Both the position numbers and the translations under genes were made by a program. From positions 62,001-126,000 of the forward strand of contig CAZTHK010000001.1 of the NCBI GenBank assembly GCA_964613215.1: DNA of 64,000 nucleotides, in the 5' to 3' direction. The stretch comes from CAZTHK01 sp964613215 (GTDB lineage: Bacteria > Krumholzibacteriota > Krumholzibacteriia > Krumholzibacteriales > CAZTHK01). The notes beneath the pieces are model-generated. The model worked only from the letters and a program-made list of their open reading frames with translations. It ran no database searches and was not told the DNA's origin. Every line of letters begins with the position of its first letter. Position 1 is the stretch's first letter. Positions 8,886 through 18,114 of this stretch are shown here, one piece after another.

Positions 8886-10835
8886 ATGAAATCAGATTCA
8901 TTCACCGGGAAATTACTCCTGTGTATAATTGCTGCAGTGTTAATAATTATTGCGGGATGTACCCGGGATGATCCCATAACACCCGGGGAAGAGACAAAGA
9001 AGCAGAGTTTCTGGCAGGCGTATGATATCCCCCTTTCCTGTGGCATGGTGCATTCCGCTGACATTGGCGCTGACGGCACCCTGTTCGCGTTATCCGATTG
9101 CATTATTTATGACTCCTATCTTGCACAGTTATTTATATCCGGGGATGGAGGGGACAGATGGTATAGCTGCGACATTCCTCAGAGATCCAAAGCCAGTTAT
9201 GTCAGAGCCGACCGGAGGGGAAATGTTTATCTGCTATATTATCTGTCCAATTATCTGCCTCATGAAACCCTCATATATCGATCAGCGGACAGGGGTAAAA
9301 GCTGGAAGGAACTGGATATCAACTTTAAAGATGCCAGTATATCCGGGCAGGTGCTGGTGTTTGATTCACAGAACAGGGGATTTGTTATAACGGCAGATGG
9401 TATCTGCCGGACCTTCAATTGTGGAGATTCCTGGGAAAAGGTGCTGGATGGTGATTTTAACTTAATAGCCCCGGGCCACGGAGATGAATTGTATGCCGCC
9501 TCTGATTCCATGCTGTACCATTCTGAGAATGGGGGAGATGGCTGGTCGTTTCTGGAAATCCCACCGGTGGAAGTAGATAATATTAGAGCAATTATATCAG
9601 ACAGTGAGGGCCGTATCTACATAGCTTTATTCAATGGTGTAGAAGAACTATATCTACTCCGATCAGATGTCAATGGCGGCAACTGGGAAATAACTCACAA
9701 CTGGAGGTGTGCATCTAAATGGTCAGTCAGTATGCTTGCCACCCCGGATGATGTGTTTTTTCTCTCCATCCGCAACCGTCTTTTGAGGTCGACAGGCCCG
9801 GGAAACGAATGGACTAACATAGAGAGCGGATACAGATATTGCGGGTGGGGCTGTTTCTATGATTTCAGGGGGAAATTAGCATTAAGTTATGGTGATAACG
9901 GAGATTTAGTGGTGGCGGATGAATATGTTGTATTCAGATCCCGGGACAATGGTGAGAGCTGGGTTCCGGTGGGTGTGCCCAGGTTTCGTACCTCTGATTT
10001 AGAGATAGATTCAAGCGGCCGGATGTGGATATCCTACTACAAAAGTGGTATTTATTACTCTGATGACAATTTATCAAGCTTCTCCCAGTTTAACCGGGGA
10101 TTGCTAAATTATTCCCCCAACTGCATGATCTTAACCGGGGAGGATTCAATCCTGGCAGGGACAGAGGATGGAATCTTTATTTCTCCCACCCACCGGGCCG
10201 GCTGGAGGTTGGTGGGATTGAAAGACCATACGGTGCTCGATATCTGCGTGATTGATCAGATTAACATGGTTGCAAGCACTAAATATATGGGGCACCAATC
10301 CGGTATAAGAGACGGGATATATAAGACCGGCGACGGCGGTGTAACATGGAGTTATATGGGGATGCCCGATTACAGAATATCCTGCCTGGCCGTGGATAAA
10401 GAGGAACGTATCTATGCAGGAACAGAGTATGGAGGAGTATTCAGGTATACCGGCGAGGGTAAGGTCTGGGATCAGCTGAACAGGGGATTGAATTCGCTGA
10501 TGGTTTATGATCTCGGAACCGGTCCCGCCGGCAAGCTGTTCTGCTGTACCGGAGATGGAATTTGCAGACTGAAGGATGGAGAAAACTGGGAGAGTGACGG
10601 GTTAAGTGGTGATAGAATCGGTACGATGTACCTATCGGAAAAGGGGGATTTATATGCAACCGGGCGGAATGTGACCTACAGGAAGAGAAAGGGTTCCTCC
10701 GGATGGGAAGAACTGGATAGTGGTATTCCTTCAAGCTTTTTGAACCCAATATCATTATGTATGGACGGTGAGGGTTATCTGTTTGGCGAGAACGATTCCC
10801 AGCAAATATTAAAGAGTATCGAGCCCCAGAAATAG
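8886..10835 (+). CDS. Lipoprotein with Asp-box (BNR/YCF48-like) propeller repeats
   Basis: Exported lipoprotein of about 649 residues. The ATG at 8886 gives a compact signal peptide ending in a lipobox (VLIIIAGC); GTG codons at 8847 and 8871 are alternatives. The body is a chain of Asp-box units S/TxDxGxxW, for example SADRGKSWKEL, SRDNGESWVPV and TGDGGVTWSYM, the pattern of sialidase/YCF48-like beta-propellers. These usually bind ligands or proteins; no sialidase catalytic residues are evident. The gene is 8 bases before a paralogue with the same architecture, so the two are probably co-expressed. Confidence 0.82.
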   Translation: MKSDSFTGKLLLCIIAAVLIIIAGCTRDDPITPGEETKKQSFWQAYDIPLSCGMVHSADIGADGTLFALSDCIIYDSYLAQLFISGDGGDRWYSCDIPQRSKASYVRADRRGNVYLLYYLSNYLPHETLIYRSADRGKSWKELDINFKDASISGQVLVFDSQNRGFVITADGICRTFNCGDSWEKVLDGDFNLIAPGHGDELYAASDSMLYHSENGGDGWSFLEIPPVEVDNIRAIISDSEGRIYIALFNGVEELYLLRSDVNGGNWEITHNWRCASKWSVSMLATPDDVFFLSIRNRLLRSTGPGNEWTNIESGYRYCGWGCFYDFRGKLALSYGDNGDLVVADEYVVFRSRDNGESWVPVGVPRFRTSDLEIDSSGRMWISYYKSGIYYSDDNLSSFSQFNRGLLNYSPNCMILTGEDSILAGTEDGIFISPTHRAGWRLVGLKDHTVLDICVIDQINMVASTKYMGHQSGIRDGIYKTGDGGVTWSYMGMPDYRISCLAVDKEERIYAGTEYGGVFRYTGEGKVWDQLNRGLNSLMVYDLGTGPAGKLFCCTGDGICRLKDGENWESDGLSGDRIGTMYLSEKGDLYATGRNVTYRKRKGSSGWEELDSGIPSSFLNPISLCMDGEGYLFGENDSQQILKSIEPQK

Positions 10836-10843
10836 AGAATGTT

Positions 10844-12754
10844 ATGAGTATGAAAGGTGTTTCAGGCGACCGGAAGATACAATTCAGATGCAGTCTTGTG
10901 TCTGACGGGATGGTTGTCATAGTAACCGCCCTGTTGGTTTTTATTAACGGTTGTGTAGATAATGCCTGTTTCGAGGAGCCTGGATGGGAGGAGTGGGAGG
11001 CAATAAAACTTCCTCATCTCACTGACAATGATATTGCCTTCACTGCTGCAGCCAGATGTCCGGACGGTAATCTTATTTTCGGTACACAGGGGGGCGTATA
11101 CAGGGAGGAGGGGGAAGATTTGTGGGAGTATTATCAGGTAAGCCCCAGGCATGGCAATATCACCCGTATAATAAGCTATGGGGATGATATGCTATTTGCG
11201 TCCCAGGACCCCGGCGGTGTATTTGTATCGGAGGATAACGGAAGGCACTGGCGGCAGGTCAATAACCACCTGACCAGCATCTGTGTCTATGACCTTGCCG
11301 TAACTCCGGATGGTTCTCTATTCGCCGCCACTTATGAGGGGGTCTTTGTCAGCCGGGATTTCGGGGAAAGCTGGACACCCTGTTCCCGGGATATAATTTC
11401 CGGAGGAATATTCTCCCTGGAAGTTGATAAGATGGGAGTGGTATATGCGACCGGACGGGGTGTGTACAGAACGGAAGACGGAGGCATAAACTGGACTGAT
11501 ATAAGCGGCCGGCTGGAAGGATCATTTGTCTCAGATCTGATTATATCCTCCCATGGTTCCATTCTGGTTACATCATCCTATTCGGGAATTTCTAAATACA
11601 ACCGGAAGATTCAAGACTGGACGTTACTTTATGATCCCGGTGATTATGTCGGATTGGATAAAATGATAGTTACTAAGGAGGGAGATATCTACGTCGGAGC
11701 AGGAAGTGAAGGGGTCTATTTCTCCCGGGATGATGGGGTTACCTGGGAAAATAGCATGTATGGTCTGTTCAGCCGCATTATTATAGCCCTGTATGCCGAT
11801 GCGGGAGAGGTACTGCTCTGTTCGGAAGAGATGCTGCAGACCAGGGATGGGGGGAGTAGCTGGACACTGTATCCCTGGGGGGGCAGTGGAAGTGCATTTC
11901 CGTGGGACTGCATAGGTATTACCGGGGAGGGATTTTTAGTAGCCGGCAGAAGATCATCCGGCATTTATCTCAGTGAAGATGGTGGAGGGTCATGGATAGA
12001 GCTATGGGATAAAACTGGTATCAAGGATATAGTATGCCGGGGAGAGAAGGTATATTCAATTATCCGTTCATATCTGATGATTTTTGATACGGTCACGAAA
12101 TCTGTTTTCAGGAAGAGGGTGATAGATTCAGAGCACAATGAATTGACCGCCATAGAAGTAGACTCTCAGGGCAGAATCTACACCGGTAACTGCAGGGAGG
12201 GAATCTTCCGTTCCAGTGATGGAGGGGAAACCTGGATGGATCTGGAGGTGGATTTCGAGTATGAATATTCCGAGTACGAAGATATGGATATCGAGGTGAA
12301 TGGAGACAGCGTTATATTGGTCTGTGCCGACTATAATATATGCAGGTCCTCCGATCACGGTGTTTCCTGGGAAAGATTGTCCCGGACTGGTTTCTCGCTG
12401 GAAATCTCACCCGGCGGAAGGCTGTACCTCTGTTCCGGCGGAGGAATCATTGCCTCCGGTGATAATGGCGATACCTGGAAAAGGATAAATACACAACCCA
12501 CCGCACCTTTCACATATTATCCCGGGGAGGCAAAGCTGGAATTTGGGGAGAACGGTTATATTCTGCTATACCAGATGAACAATCTATTCTGTTCCCGGGA
12601 TGGCGGCAAAAGCTGGTACCAGGATCACTACCTGAACCAGTACCGGAGCAGCAGCTCAATAAAAGATCTGACATCAGGCCCCGATGGCCATGTATATATC
12701 ATAACCAATGACGATATCCTCCGTAGTCCCCACCCCGGTTCTCAGCAGTACTAA
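10844..12754 (+). CDS. Paralogous Asp-box propeller lipoprotein
   Basis: Lipoprotein of 636 residues with signal peptide and lipobox (LLVFINGC) at about residue 37, then repeated Asp-boxes such as SEDNGRHWRQV, SRDFGESWTPC, TEDGGINWTDI, SRDDGVTWENS and SSDGGETWMDL. Same architecture as the gene just upstream, with considerable sequence divergence, so an old duplication. The likely role is a surface or periplasmic scaffold or ligand-binding propeller. Its stop codon overlaps, tail to tail by 4 bases, the stop of the minus-strand outer-membrane protein gene, leaving no room for separate terminators. Confidence 0.82.
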   Translation: MSMKGVSGDRKIQFRCSLVSDGMVVIVTALLVFINGCVDNACFEEPGWEEWEAIKLPHLTDNDIAFTAAARCPDGNLIFGTQGGVYREEGEDLWEYYQVSPRHGNITRIISYGDDMLFASQDPGGVFVSEDNGRHWRQVNNHLTSICVYDLAVTPDGSLFAATYEGVFVSRDFGESWTPCSRDIISGGIFSLEVDKMGVVYATGRGVYRTEDGGINWTDISGRLEGSFVSDLIISSHGSILVTSSYSGISKYNRKIQDWTLLYDPGDYVGLDKMIVTKEGDIYVGAGSEGVYFSRDDGVTWENSMYGLFSRIIIALYADAGEVLLCSEEMLQTRDGGSSWTLYPWGGSGSAFPWDCIGITGEGFLVAGRRSSGIYLSEDGGGSWIELWDKTGIKDIVCRGEKVYSIIRSYLMIFDTVTKSVFRKRVIDSEHNELTAIEVDSQGRIYTGNCREGIFRSSDGGETWMDLEVDFEYEYSEYEDMDIEVNGDSVILVCADYNICRSSDHGVSWERLSRTGFSLEISPGGRLYLCSGGGIIASGDNGDTWKRINTQPTAPFTYYPGEAKLEFGENGYILLYQMNNLFCSRDGGKSWYQDHYLNQYRSSSSIKDLTSGPDGHVYIITNDDILRSPHPGSQQY

Positions 12755-14163
12755 AAATCTATCTGATAGAAGCAGCTCAGTTGAAGAACCGGTGATTTTA
12801 TCAGGTAGAGGGTGGGATAGCGTTCATCCAGGTTCATCCCCCGGTTAGTAAGGGTTGCTGAACAGTGGGCTCCATCAACAGGGCTCCAGCCAACCCCGCT
12901 GTCATAGAATGGATAGGTGAAGGAATCCTGGTTGGAGGCGTCAAGATAGTTCAGATCGATAAAGGCACTGATAAAGAAACCCCAGAGAAGATCGTATCTG
13001 CCCCTGGCCTGAAAGAGGTAGGAACATACATCCCGGTTCTGGTATTCGGTATAAACCGCCCACTGACTGAAGGGCCTGATAAAAAGGTGGATGGGATACA
13101 GATGGGTTCCGATGGTATTATATTCAATATGTTTGCTGTTATCCCTGAACAGGAAGTACTGATCATCATTCCTGAACCCCTGGTTGAAGTATCTACCGTA
13201 ATATCTCCGTTCCCCCATGACATCAAGTTTTAAGGGGCCTTTCTCCAGTTTGTAGTGTACGCCGATAAGATTGCTGCCCTGGTCTACCCTTTCCAGATAG
13301 CTTTCATTGTGTTTTCTGACTCCGCCTTCGGTATAGAGACTGAAGCAATTTTCCCTGTTGATACTGGAGGAGAAATATATCTCTTTTTGCGAAGTCAGCC
13401 CCTCGGTGAAGTTTCCCTGCTGATATTCATACAGTCCACCCTCCAGATTAATCCTGAATCCCCACGGTAACTCTATGTTATTCCAGGCCATGGAGTAGTT
13501 AAACACATCGCCGATATTGAGATCGTAGCTGGCCGACATGTCACCTATGGTGTTGAAGTGCAGGCTGATGTTTTTCCATCCCAGGTATACACGATTGCCC
13601 TGAACATCCATATTGTATATGGTGAGTCCCTCCGAGAGGGTTAAGTTATCATGATTTCCGGTGGAAAGGCCAATGCTGAATTTCTCCCCCGCGATGGCAA
13701 AGGATGAGTCGATGGAGATGGTAAGTTTGGGGAATACTATGGTATTGGCTGAGTTGAACACACCATAGGACATGCCCCGGTGTTCCATCAGCAGCTTCCC
13801 CTGGATTTCTATCCCCCTGTTTCTTGCAACCACGCCCAATCTGCTGTAGGAGGCACCGTGAAACAGAGGGTTGTCTGTCAGAATATCCTTCTGGAGGTCC
13901 GGGTTTTCCCGGCCCAATCGGGAGTATATTTTACGTACCCTCAGGTATTCGGGCATCTCTATCTCTGTGTTAGCGGGGGAATCGATCTCATGATGAATGA
14001 TGCCCCCGCTGAAGGAAAACCTCGTTTTCCAGGAATCCATCAGATGGCCGTATGAGTCATCCGGAATCGCCCTGCCGGGAAGTAACAGGGCAGGGATGAG
14101 TATGGCCATATTGCAGATAATATGAAAATATTTTCTTATTCTATTTCTGTATTTTCTGGTCAA
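12751..14163 (-). CDS. Predicted outer-membrane beta-barrel protein
   Basis: Protein of 470 residues with a signal peptide (MAILIPALLLPGRAIPDDSYG) and a body dominated by alternating hydrophobic/polar strands rich in Tyr, Phe and Asn, ending in phenylalanine (QLSCFYQIDF), as in outer-membrane barrels recognised by the BAM machinery. I do not recognise a named family. Start is TTG at 14163, preceded by CAGGGAGAATGCGAA, which decides the start. It converges on the propeller lipoprotein genes, so a shared surface function is possible but not shown. Confidence 0.65.
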   Translation of the reverse strand: MTRKYRNRIRKYFHIICNMAILIPALLLPGRAIPDDSYGHLMDSWKTRFSFSGGIIHHEIDSPANTEIEMPEYLRVRKIYSRLGRENPDLQKDILTDNPLFHGASYSRLGVVARNRGIEIQGKLLMEHRGMSYGVFNSANTIVFPKLTISIDSSFAIAGEKFSIGLSTGNHDNLTLSEGLTIYNMDVQGNRVYLGWKNISLHFNTIGDMSASYDLNIGDVFNYSMAWNNIELPWGFRINLEGGLYEYQQGNFTEGLTSQKEIYFSSSINRENCFSLYTEGGVRKHNESYLERVDQGSNLIGVHYKLEKGPLKLDVMGERRYYGRYFNQGFRNDDQYFLFRDNSKHIEYNTIGTHLYPIHLFIRPFSQWAVYTEYQNRDVCSYLFQARGRYDLLWGFFISAFIDLNYLDASNQDSFTYPFYDSGVGWSPVDGAHCSATLTNRGMNLDERYPTLYLIKSPVLQLSCFYQIDF

Positions 14164-14468
14164 TTCGCATTCTCCCTGCTGGTTTTATAACTCGAATGCC
14201 GGTGAGCCTTTAAGCATCCATTTTGCTGGTCTTACAATGCAAACCCGGTATGATAAAGGCTGTACAAGCCTGCTGCCAGTGGAGTTTTATTATAAGGGCC
14301 ATCCCTGTTTCGCTGCATTATATACCCGCTTGGATGTTACCTTCAACTGATTATCATAATTTATCCGGAGCTTGATTTGATTAATCATCCTGTCCGGTGT
14401 ATTATTACAGGCGGATATTGCTTGATAATTCATGAAATAATTCTGCATCAATAAGGGGAAGCTTTAAA
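14164..14468. other. Divergent intergenic spacer
   Basis: A 305-base AT-leaning spacer between the start codons of the barrel protein and the WbqC gene. It should hold both promoters, but I see no clear -35/-10 pair, RNA gene or repeat. Confidence 0.4.
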
Positions 14469-15155
14469 ATGAAAGTCTCGGTTCATCAACCAACTTTTCT
14501 CCCCTGGCCGGGTTTCTTCCATAAGGCTGTCTGCTCGGACAGGATGGTGCTGCTCGACCTGGTCCAGTTTCCCAGGGGCAGAAGCTGGATGACCAGGAAC
14601 AGACTCAAGAATGAAGACGGGACCCTCTGGTTGACTGTGCCGGTTATGAGGAGTGGCAGGGGTCTGCAGATAATCAGGGAGGTGGAGATATATCACGGCC
14701 GGCCCTGGAGGAGGAAACATCTCCGCAGCATCAGGCAGAATTATGCCAACGCTCCCTACCTGGACCAATACTTCCCGGTGATTGAATCCATCTATGGCAG
14801 AAAGCACAGGTTCCTGTGGGAATTCAATCTGGAACTGATAGAGTTTATGGCCGGAGAACTGTGCCCCGGTACAGAGATAATTCTGCAATCAGACCTGAGG
14901 GTAGAGGGAGGAGGGACCGGATTGCTGATTGATATCTGCAGGGAATCCGGGGCGGACCAATTCTGTACTTTCCCCATCGTCAAGAAGTATATTGATACAG
15001 AGCGGATGAAGCTGGAGGGAATAAAGCCGGACTATATCAGATTCGATCCGCCGGTTTATCCTCAACTGTGGGGCGATTTCATATATAACCTTTCCGCTCT
15101 GGATCTGCTGCTTAACTGCGGACCTGCCGTGGGTAAAATAATTTCGGTAGACTGA
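14469..15155 (+). CDS. WbqC family protein
   Basis: WbqC-like protein of 228 residues. It begins MKVSVHQPTFLPWPGFFHKA, matching the family hallmark HQPxxxPWxGFFxK, followed by DLVQFPRGRSWMTRNRLK and later SGADQFCTFP. Members sit in O-antigen and polysaccharide loci or near amino-sugar genes, and are thought to act as enzymes related to the acyl- or glycine-transfer steps of sugar synthesis, but the reaction is poorly known. Start ATG follows AAGGGGAAGCTTTAAA. No sugar genes adjoin it here; glycosyltransferases lie 34 kb away. Confidence 0.85.
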   Translation: MKVSVHQPTFLPWPGFFHKAVCSDRMVLLDLVQFPRGRSWMTRNRLKNEDGTLWLTVPVMRSGRGLQIIREVEIYHGRPWRRKHLRSIRQNYANAPYLDQYFPVIESIYGRKHRFLWEFNLELIEFMAGELCPGTEIILQSDLRVEGGGTGLLIDICRESGADQFCTFPIVKKYIDTERMKLEGIKPDYIRFDPPVYPQLWGDFIYNLSALDLLLNCGPAVGKIISVD

Positions 15156-15177
15156 TCCGGCTGTTATTTCCATAATA

Positions 15178-16719
15178 TTATTCTCCGGAATCTACACCGC
15201 CGGCATTTCTTATGAATTCTCTCAGCTCCCCGCTCAGCTTCTCCAGGGAAGACTTGTGTATATACATCATGTGACCGGCTTTAAAGTATCTCATGGTGAT
15301 ATTATCCCTGGGCTCTCCCTCCAGTCCGAGATGGTTTACCGTATATTGGGTGGCAAAGTATGGAGTTGCGAGGTCGAAATAGCCGTTGGCTATATAGACC
15401 TTCAGGTGCGGGTTCTTGGTCATAGCCGAGCGCAGGGTAGAGGCAACGTTGACGAATCTGTTCTTGAATCTTCCGTAGCTCCAGGGGTGAACCCTGCCGG
15501 TAAGTACTTCGTAGGGAAGTTCACAATCGAATTCCAGCTCCCTCCGGACGTAATCCTTCAGGGTGGCGGAAAAGGGACCGTAGATGTTGAAATAGCTGGG
15601 ATCATATCCCGGTCTCGATCCGGCGGCATTCCGGTCTCTTCCGGTAAATCTGCTGTCCAGCCGGCCGGTGGTCAGGCGGCGGTCTCTCAGCAATTCTTTG
15701 GTAAAGCGTCTGATGTTTATTCTGAGGTTGGTCTGCCTGATATACTCCTCCGAAAGACCGGTCAGTTCACCGAGCCGTTCTGCCGCCAGGGCGTAATCTT
15801 CCGGGGGAGCCTGATCCCCCAGCGTCAGTACCCGGTTGTACTCTCCCAGAGCAAATTCCTCCGCCTCCCGTAGTGCCAGCTCCAGATTATCGTGGTACCG
15901 CTGGTTCAGTTTGCCGTGATACCAGGCGGTGGCGGTATAGGAGGGAAGGAAGAGCAGATAGGGAAGGTCGTTGCCGGCGGTAAAATTGGCGGTCTGAAAG
16001 TTCAGTATGGAGGACACCAGTATTATTCCGTTAAGATAGATCCCGTGCCTGTCCTGTAGATGACCGGATAGCCCGGCCGCCCTGGTGGTGCCGTAGCTTT
16101 CACCGATAAGAAACTTGGGTGAACTCCACCGGCCCTTTCTGGACAGGAACAGCCGGATGAATTCGCCCACCCATTTTATGTCCTCCTCCACCCCGTGAAA
16201 CTGCTCCTTTTCCTCCCCCGGCGCCGGCCTGCTGAAGCCTGTGGATACAGGATCTATAAATACCATATCGGTTACATCCAGAAGGGAATATTCATTCTCC
16301 ACCAGGGTATAGGGCGGGGGATAGGCGGTTCCGTCTTTTTTAAGCTTTACCCTCCTGGGACCCAGCAGTCCCAGATGCATCCACACCGATGACGAGCCCG
16401 GGCCACCGTTGAAGGAGAAGATAACCGGCCTTCTGCCCACCTCATCCACACCCTTCCTGCGATAGTATATATAGAATATGGAGGCCTTCTGGTCGCCCTC
16501 TTCGGTTTCCAGGACCATGGTTGCAGCGGTGGCCTGGTATTCCAGAGATTTCCCCCCTATATCTATCCGGTGTGTGGTGGTGGAGATCTTTTCTTCTATT
16601 TCCTCTGATTTCTCCCGGTCATCCATTTTTTTGATGGCACCCGGTTCCTGAGCAGGACAGTTCTGGGCGGAGAGAAAGAACAGTATAACAAGAGATAAAA
16701 AACTGATTCTGCCAAGCAT
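15178..16719 (-). CDS. Serine carboxypeptidase-like protein (peptidase S10)
   Basis: Exported S10 peptidase of 513 residues. After a signal peptide (SFLSLVILFFLSAQNCPAQ) come the oxyanion motif FNGGPGSSSVW, the nucleophile elbow GESYGTTRAAGL with Ser208, Asp449 in NGYFDLATPY and His483 in KAGHMMYIH, giving a complete Ser-Asp-His triad. The family removes C-terminal residues from peptides, often at acidic pH. Start ATG follows CGGAGGATCCC. It adds to the set of exported peptidases in the window and would finish what endopeptidases such as the subtilase begin. Confidence 0.93.
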   Translation of the reverse strand: MLGRISFLSLVILFFLSAQNCPAQEPGAIKKMDDREKSEEIEEKISTTTHRIDIGGKSLEYQATAATMVLETEEGDQKASIFYIYYRRKGVDEVGRRPVIFSFNGGPGSSSVWMHLGLLGPRRVKLKKDGTAYPPPYTLVENEYSLLDVTDMVFIDPVSTGFSRPAPGEEKEQFHGVEEDIKWVGEFIRLFLSRKGRWSSPKFLIGESYGTTRAAGLSGHLQDRHGIYLNGIILVSSILNFQTANFTAGNDLPYLLFLPSYTATAWYHGKLNQRYHDNLELALREAEEFALGEYNRVLTLGDQAPPEDYALAAERLGELTGLSEEYIRQTNLRINIRRFTKELLRDRRLTTGRLDSRFTGRDRNAAGSRPGYDPSYFNIYGPFSATLKDYVRRELEFDCELPYEVLTGRVHPWSYGRFKNRFVNVASTLRSAMTKNPHLKVYIANGYFDLATPYFATQYTVNHLGLEGEPRDNITMRYFKAGHMMYIHKSSLEKLSGELREFIRNAGGVDSGE

Positions 16720-16954
16720 GGGATCCTCCGTTTTTTGAGCAATATTTTCAGAGAAGAATTCTAATTCATTATGCTATTGCTGTCAAATCAGGCCTCAGAG
16801 ATTATTGATTTAAACCGGCTAATCCATAAAACCGCTTTTGTGTGGTGGGAGGGTAACCATGATAGCATCTTGCCGGTCCGGATCATTATTGTTTGAATGT
16901 AATAATGGGGCTGAAAGTTGCAGGGATGGAATTATTAGTTTTTCTAACGCCCCG

Positions 16955-17060
16955 CCGTGCAGAGTTCCGCGTGCTTGCACATGGGTGAATGTGAACTCGC
17001 CCGAAGGGCGTCGAGCAAAGCTCGTAATTTTGCGGTCAGTGCCACGGGCTTGCACGTGGG
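16955..17060. repeat. Dispersed structured element, copy B
   Basis: Counterpart of 2924-3026. It contains two adjacent perfect 5-bp hairpins with 3-base loops (16998-17010, CGCCC/GGGCG; 17012-17024, CGAGC/GCTCG) and a third stem CCACG/CGTGG (17042-17046 with 17055-17059). Its two ends are partial direct repeats sharing GCTTGCAC-TGGGT. It lies in a 662-base gap (16720-17381) that otherwise holds only the promoter of the ferritin-like gene. Confidence 0.6.
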
Positions 17061-17280
17061 TATCTTCTCAGCATCCACAAACTATCCGGATTCCGGAAGG
17101 TGGCGCCGCAATCCCCATCTCACTGATACAATATAAATTGTAGTTGCCTCCCGGCCAGGTTTCTATAATTATCTGATTTCTCAAACTGTAGATTATCAGG
17201 CAAAAGGTTATTTATGATTATTATAATCGGCATTAGTGATGTTACGTTAATAATTTAAGAAACTCCATGAGTTAAGGTTA

Positions 17281-17308
17281 TTGACTTAACCCTTGCTATT
17301 GTGATACA
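17281..17308 (+). promoter_or_regulatory. Sigma-70-type promoter of the ferritin-like gene
   Basis: TTGACT (17281-17286), 16-base spacer, GATACA (17303-17308) with an upstream TGT, 73 bases before the start codon. The same TGTGATACA block occurs in the promoter at 57358-57385. Confidence 0.5.
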
Positions 17309-17381
17309 AAAGGATTCCGGGAATTATTGAAGTATGTGAAACATACAGGAGAATTAAAACCTTACCTGAAAGGAGACAGTA

Positions 17382-17864
17382 ATGGCAATACTTACTCCCG
17401 CTGACATAGTGGATATGGGTATCGAGAAGGAAAAGAAACGCAGGGATTTTTACGGCATGGCGGCAAAGAAGTTCGGGGATGAGGAGGAACTGTCCGCCCT
17501 GTTCAAGAAACTCAGAGATTGGGAGGAGGAGCATATAGAGAGATTCCAGGAGATCCGCAAGAGTGTATCGGGCGGATCCAATGTGGAGGAGTATCCCGGT
17601 GAACTGGAAGCATATATGCAGTCGGTGGTAGACAGCGACCTGTACAGGGATATAACTCCGGAGAAGTTCGCCAGCGAAATAGACACTCCCCAGGAAGCAT
17701 TGAGCAGAGGGATAACCTTCGAGAAGGATGCCATACTGTTCTTCAGCGGGTTGGCCAGATTTCTGGATCCGGGGATGAAGGAAGTGGTCCAGAAGCTGAT
17801 CAAGGAAGAACAGCAGCATCTTGTTTATCTATCCGATATGAAGCGGAATTTAAAAAATAAATAA
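17382..17864 (+). CDS. Ferritin-like (rubrerythrin-type) diiron protein
   Basis: Four-helix protein of 160 residues with diiron-site motifs on successive helices: EKEKKRRDFY, WEEEHIERF, FEKDAILFF and EEQQHLVYL. This is the rubrerythrin pattern, in which a carboxylate-bridged diiron centre reduces peroxide, but the C-terminal rubredoxin domain (CxxC pairs) is absent, so an external electron donor is needed. Start ATG follows a strong AAAGGAGACAGTA. The gene stands alone with its own promoter and is followed 9 bases after its stop by the nested-hairpin repeat, which may act as its terminator. A role in oxidative stress is likely from the family. Confidence 0.85.
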   Translation: MAILTPADIVDMGIEKEKKRRDFYGMAAKKFGDEEELSALFKKLRDWEEEHIERFQEIRKSVSGGSNVEEYPGELEAYMQSVVDSDLYRDITPEKFASEIDTPQEALSRGITFEKDAILFFSGLARFLDPGMKEVVQKLIKEEQQHLVYLSDMKRNLKNK

Positions 17865-17873
17865 TTTCTATTT

Positions 17874-17990
17874 TACTACTCATGTTGTCCGCTCCTTTCT
17901 TTTTTCTCCTGGTCGCTTTATTGTAAAGCGACTTCAGGAGCGGACAACAACTATTTGAACTCAAATATCAAGTGCCGTACCTTTTGAACG
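17874..17990. repeat. Nested-hairpin dispersed element, copy 1
   Basis: Outer perfect 13-bp stem GTTGTCCGCTCCT/AGGAGCGGACAAC (17884-17896 with 17936-17948) enclosing a perfect 9-bp hairpin (17912-17920 with 17924-17932, 3-base loop). Its reverse complement is nearly identical to 33571-33684, including flanks outside the stem. Both copies lie directly after a gene, so they may act as terminators or be small mobile repeats. Confidence 0.8.
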
Positions 17991-18114
17991 TTACGAAATA
18001 ATTATTGATATTAATGATCTTTGATCGATCCTTGAATATTTTGACTGATTAGAGATAACCATAGACTTTTCGGGAAGCTTGTATTCAACCGCAATTCGAA
18101 CTATTTCATTCCGT

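Noticed and set aside
8886..12754. Sialidases
   Set aside because: Asp-boxes are present, but no arginine triad or other sialidase active-site residues could be identified; Asp-boxes alone do not define the enzyme.
16838..17143. Plus-strand open frame with repeated PRACTW segments
   Set aside because: The repetition comes from the half-repeats of the dispersed element at 16955-17060; copy A at 2924 is not open in the same way and no ribosome binding site is present.
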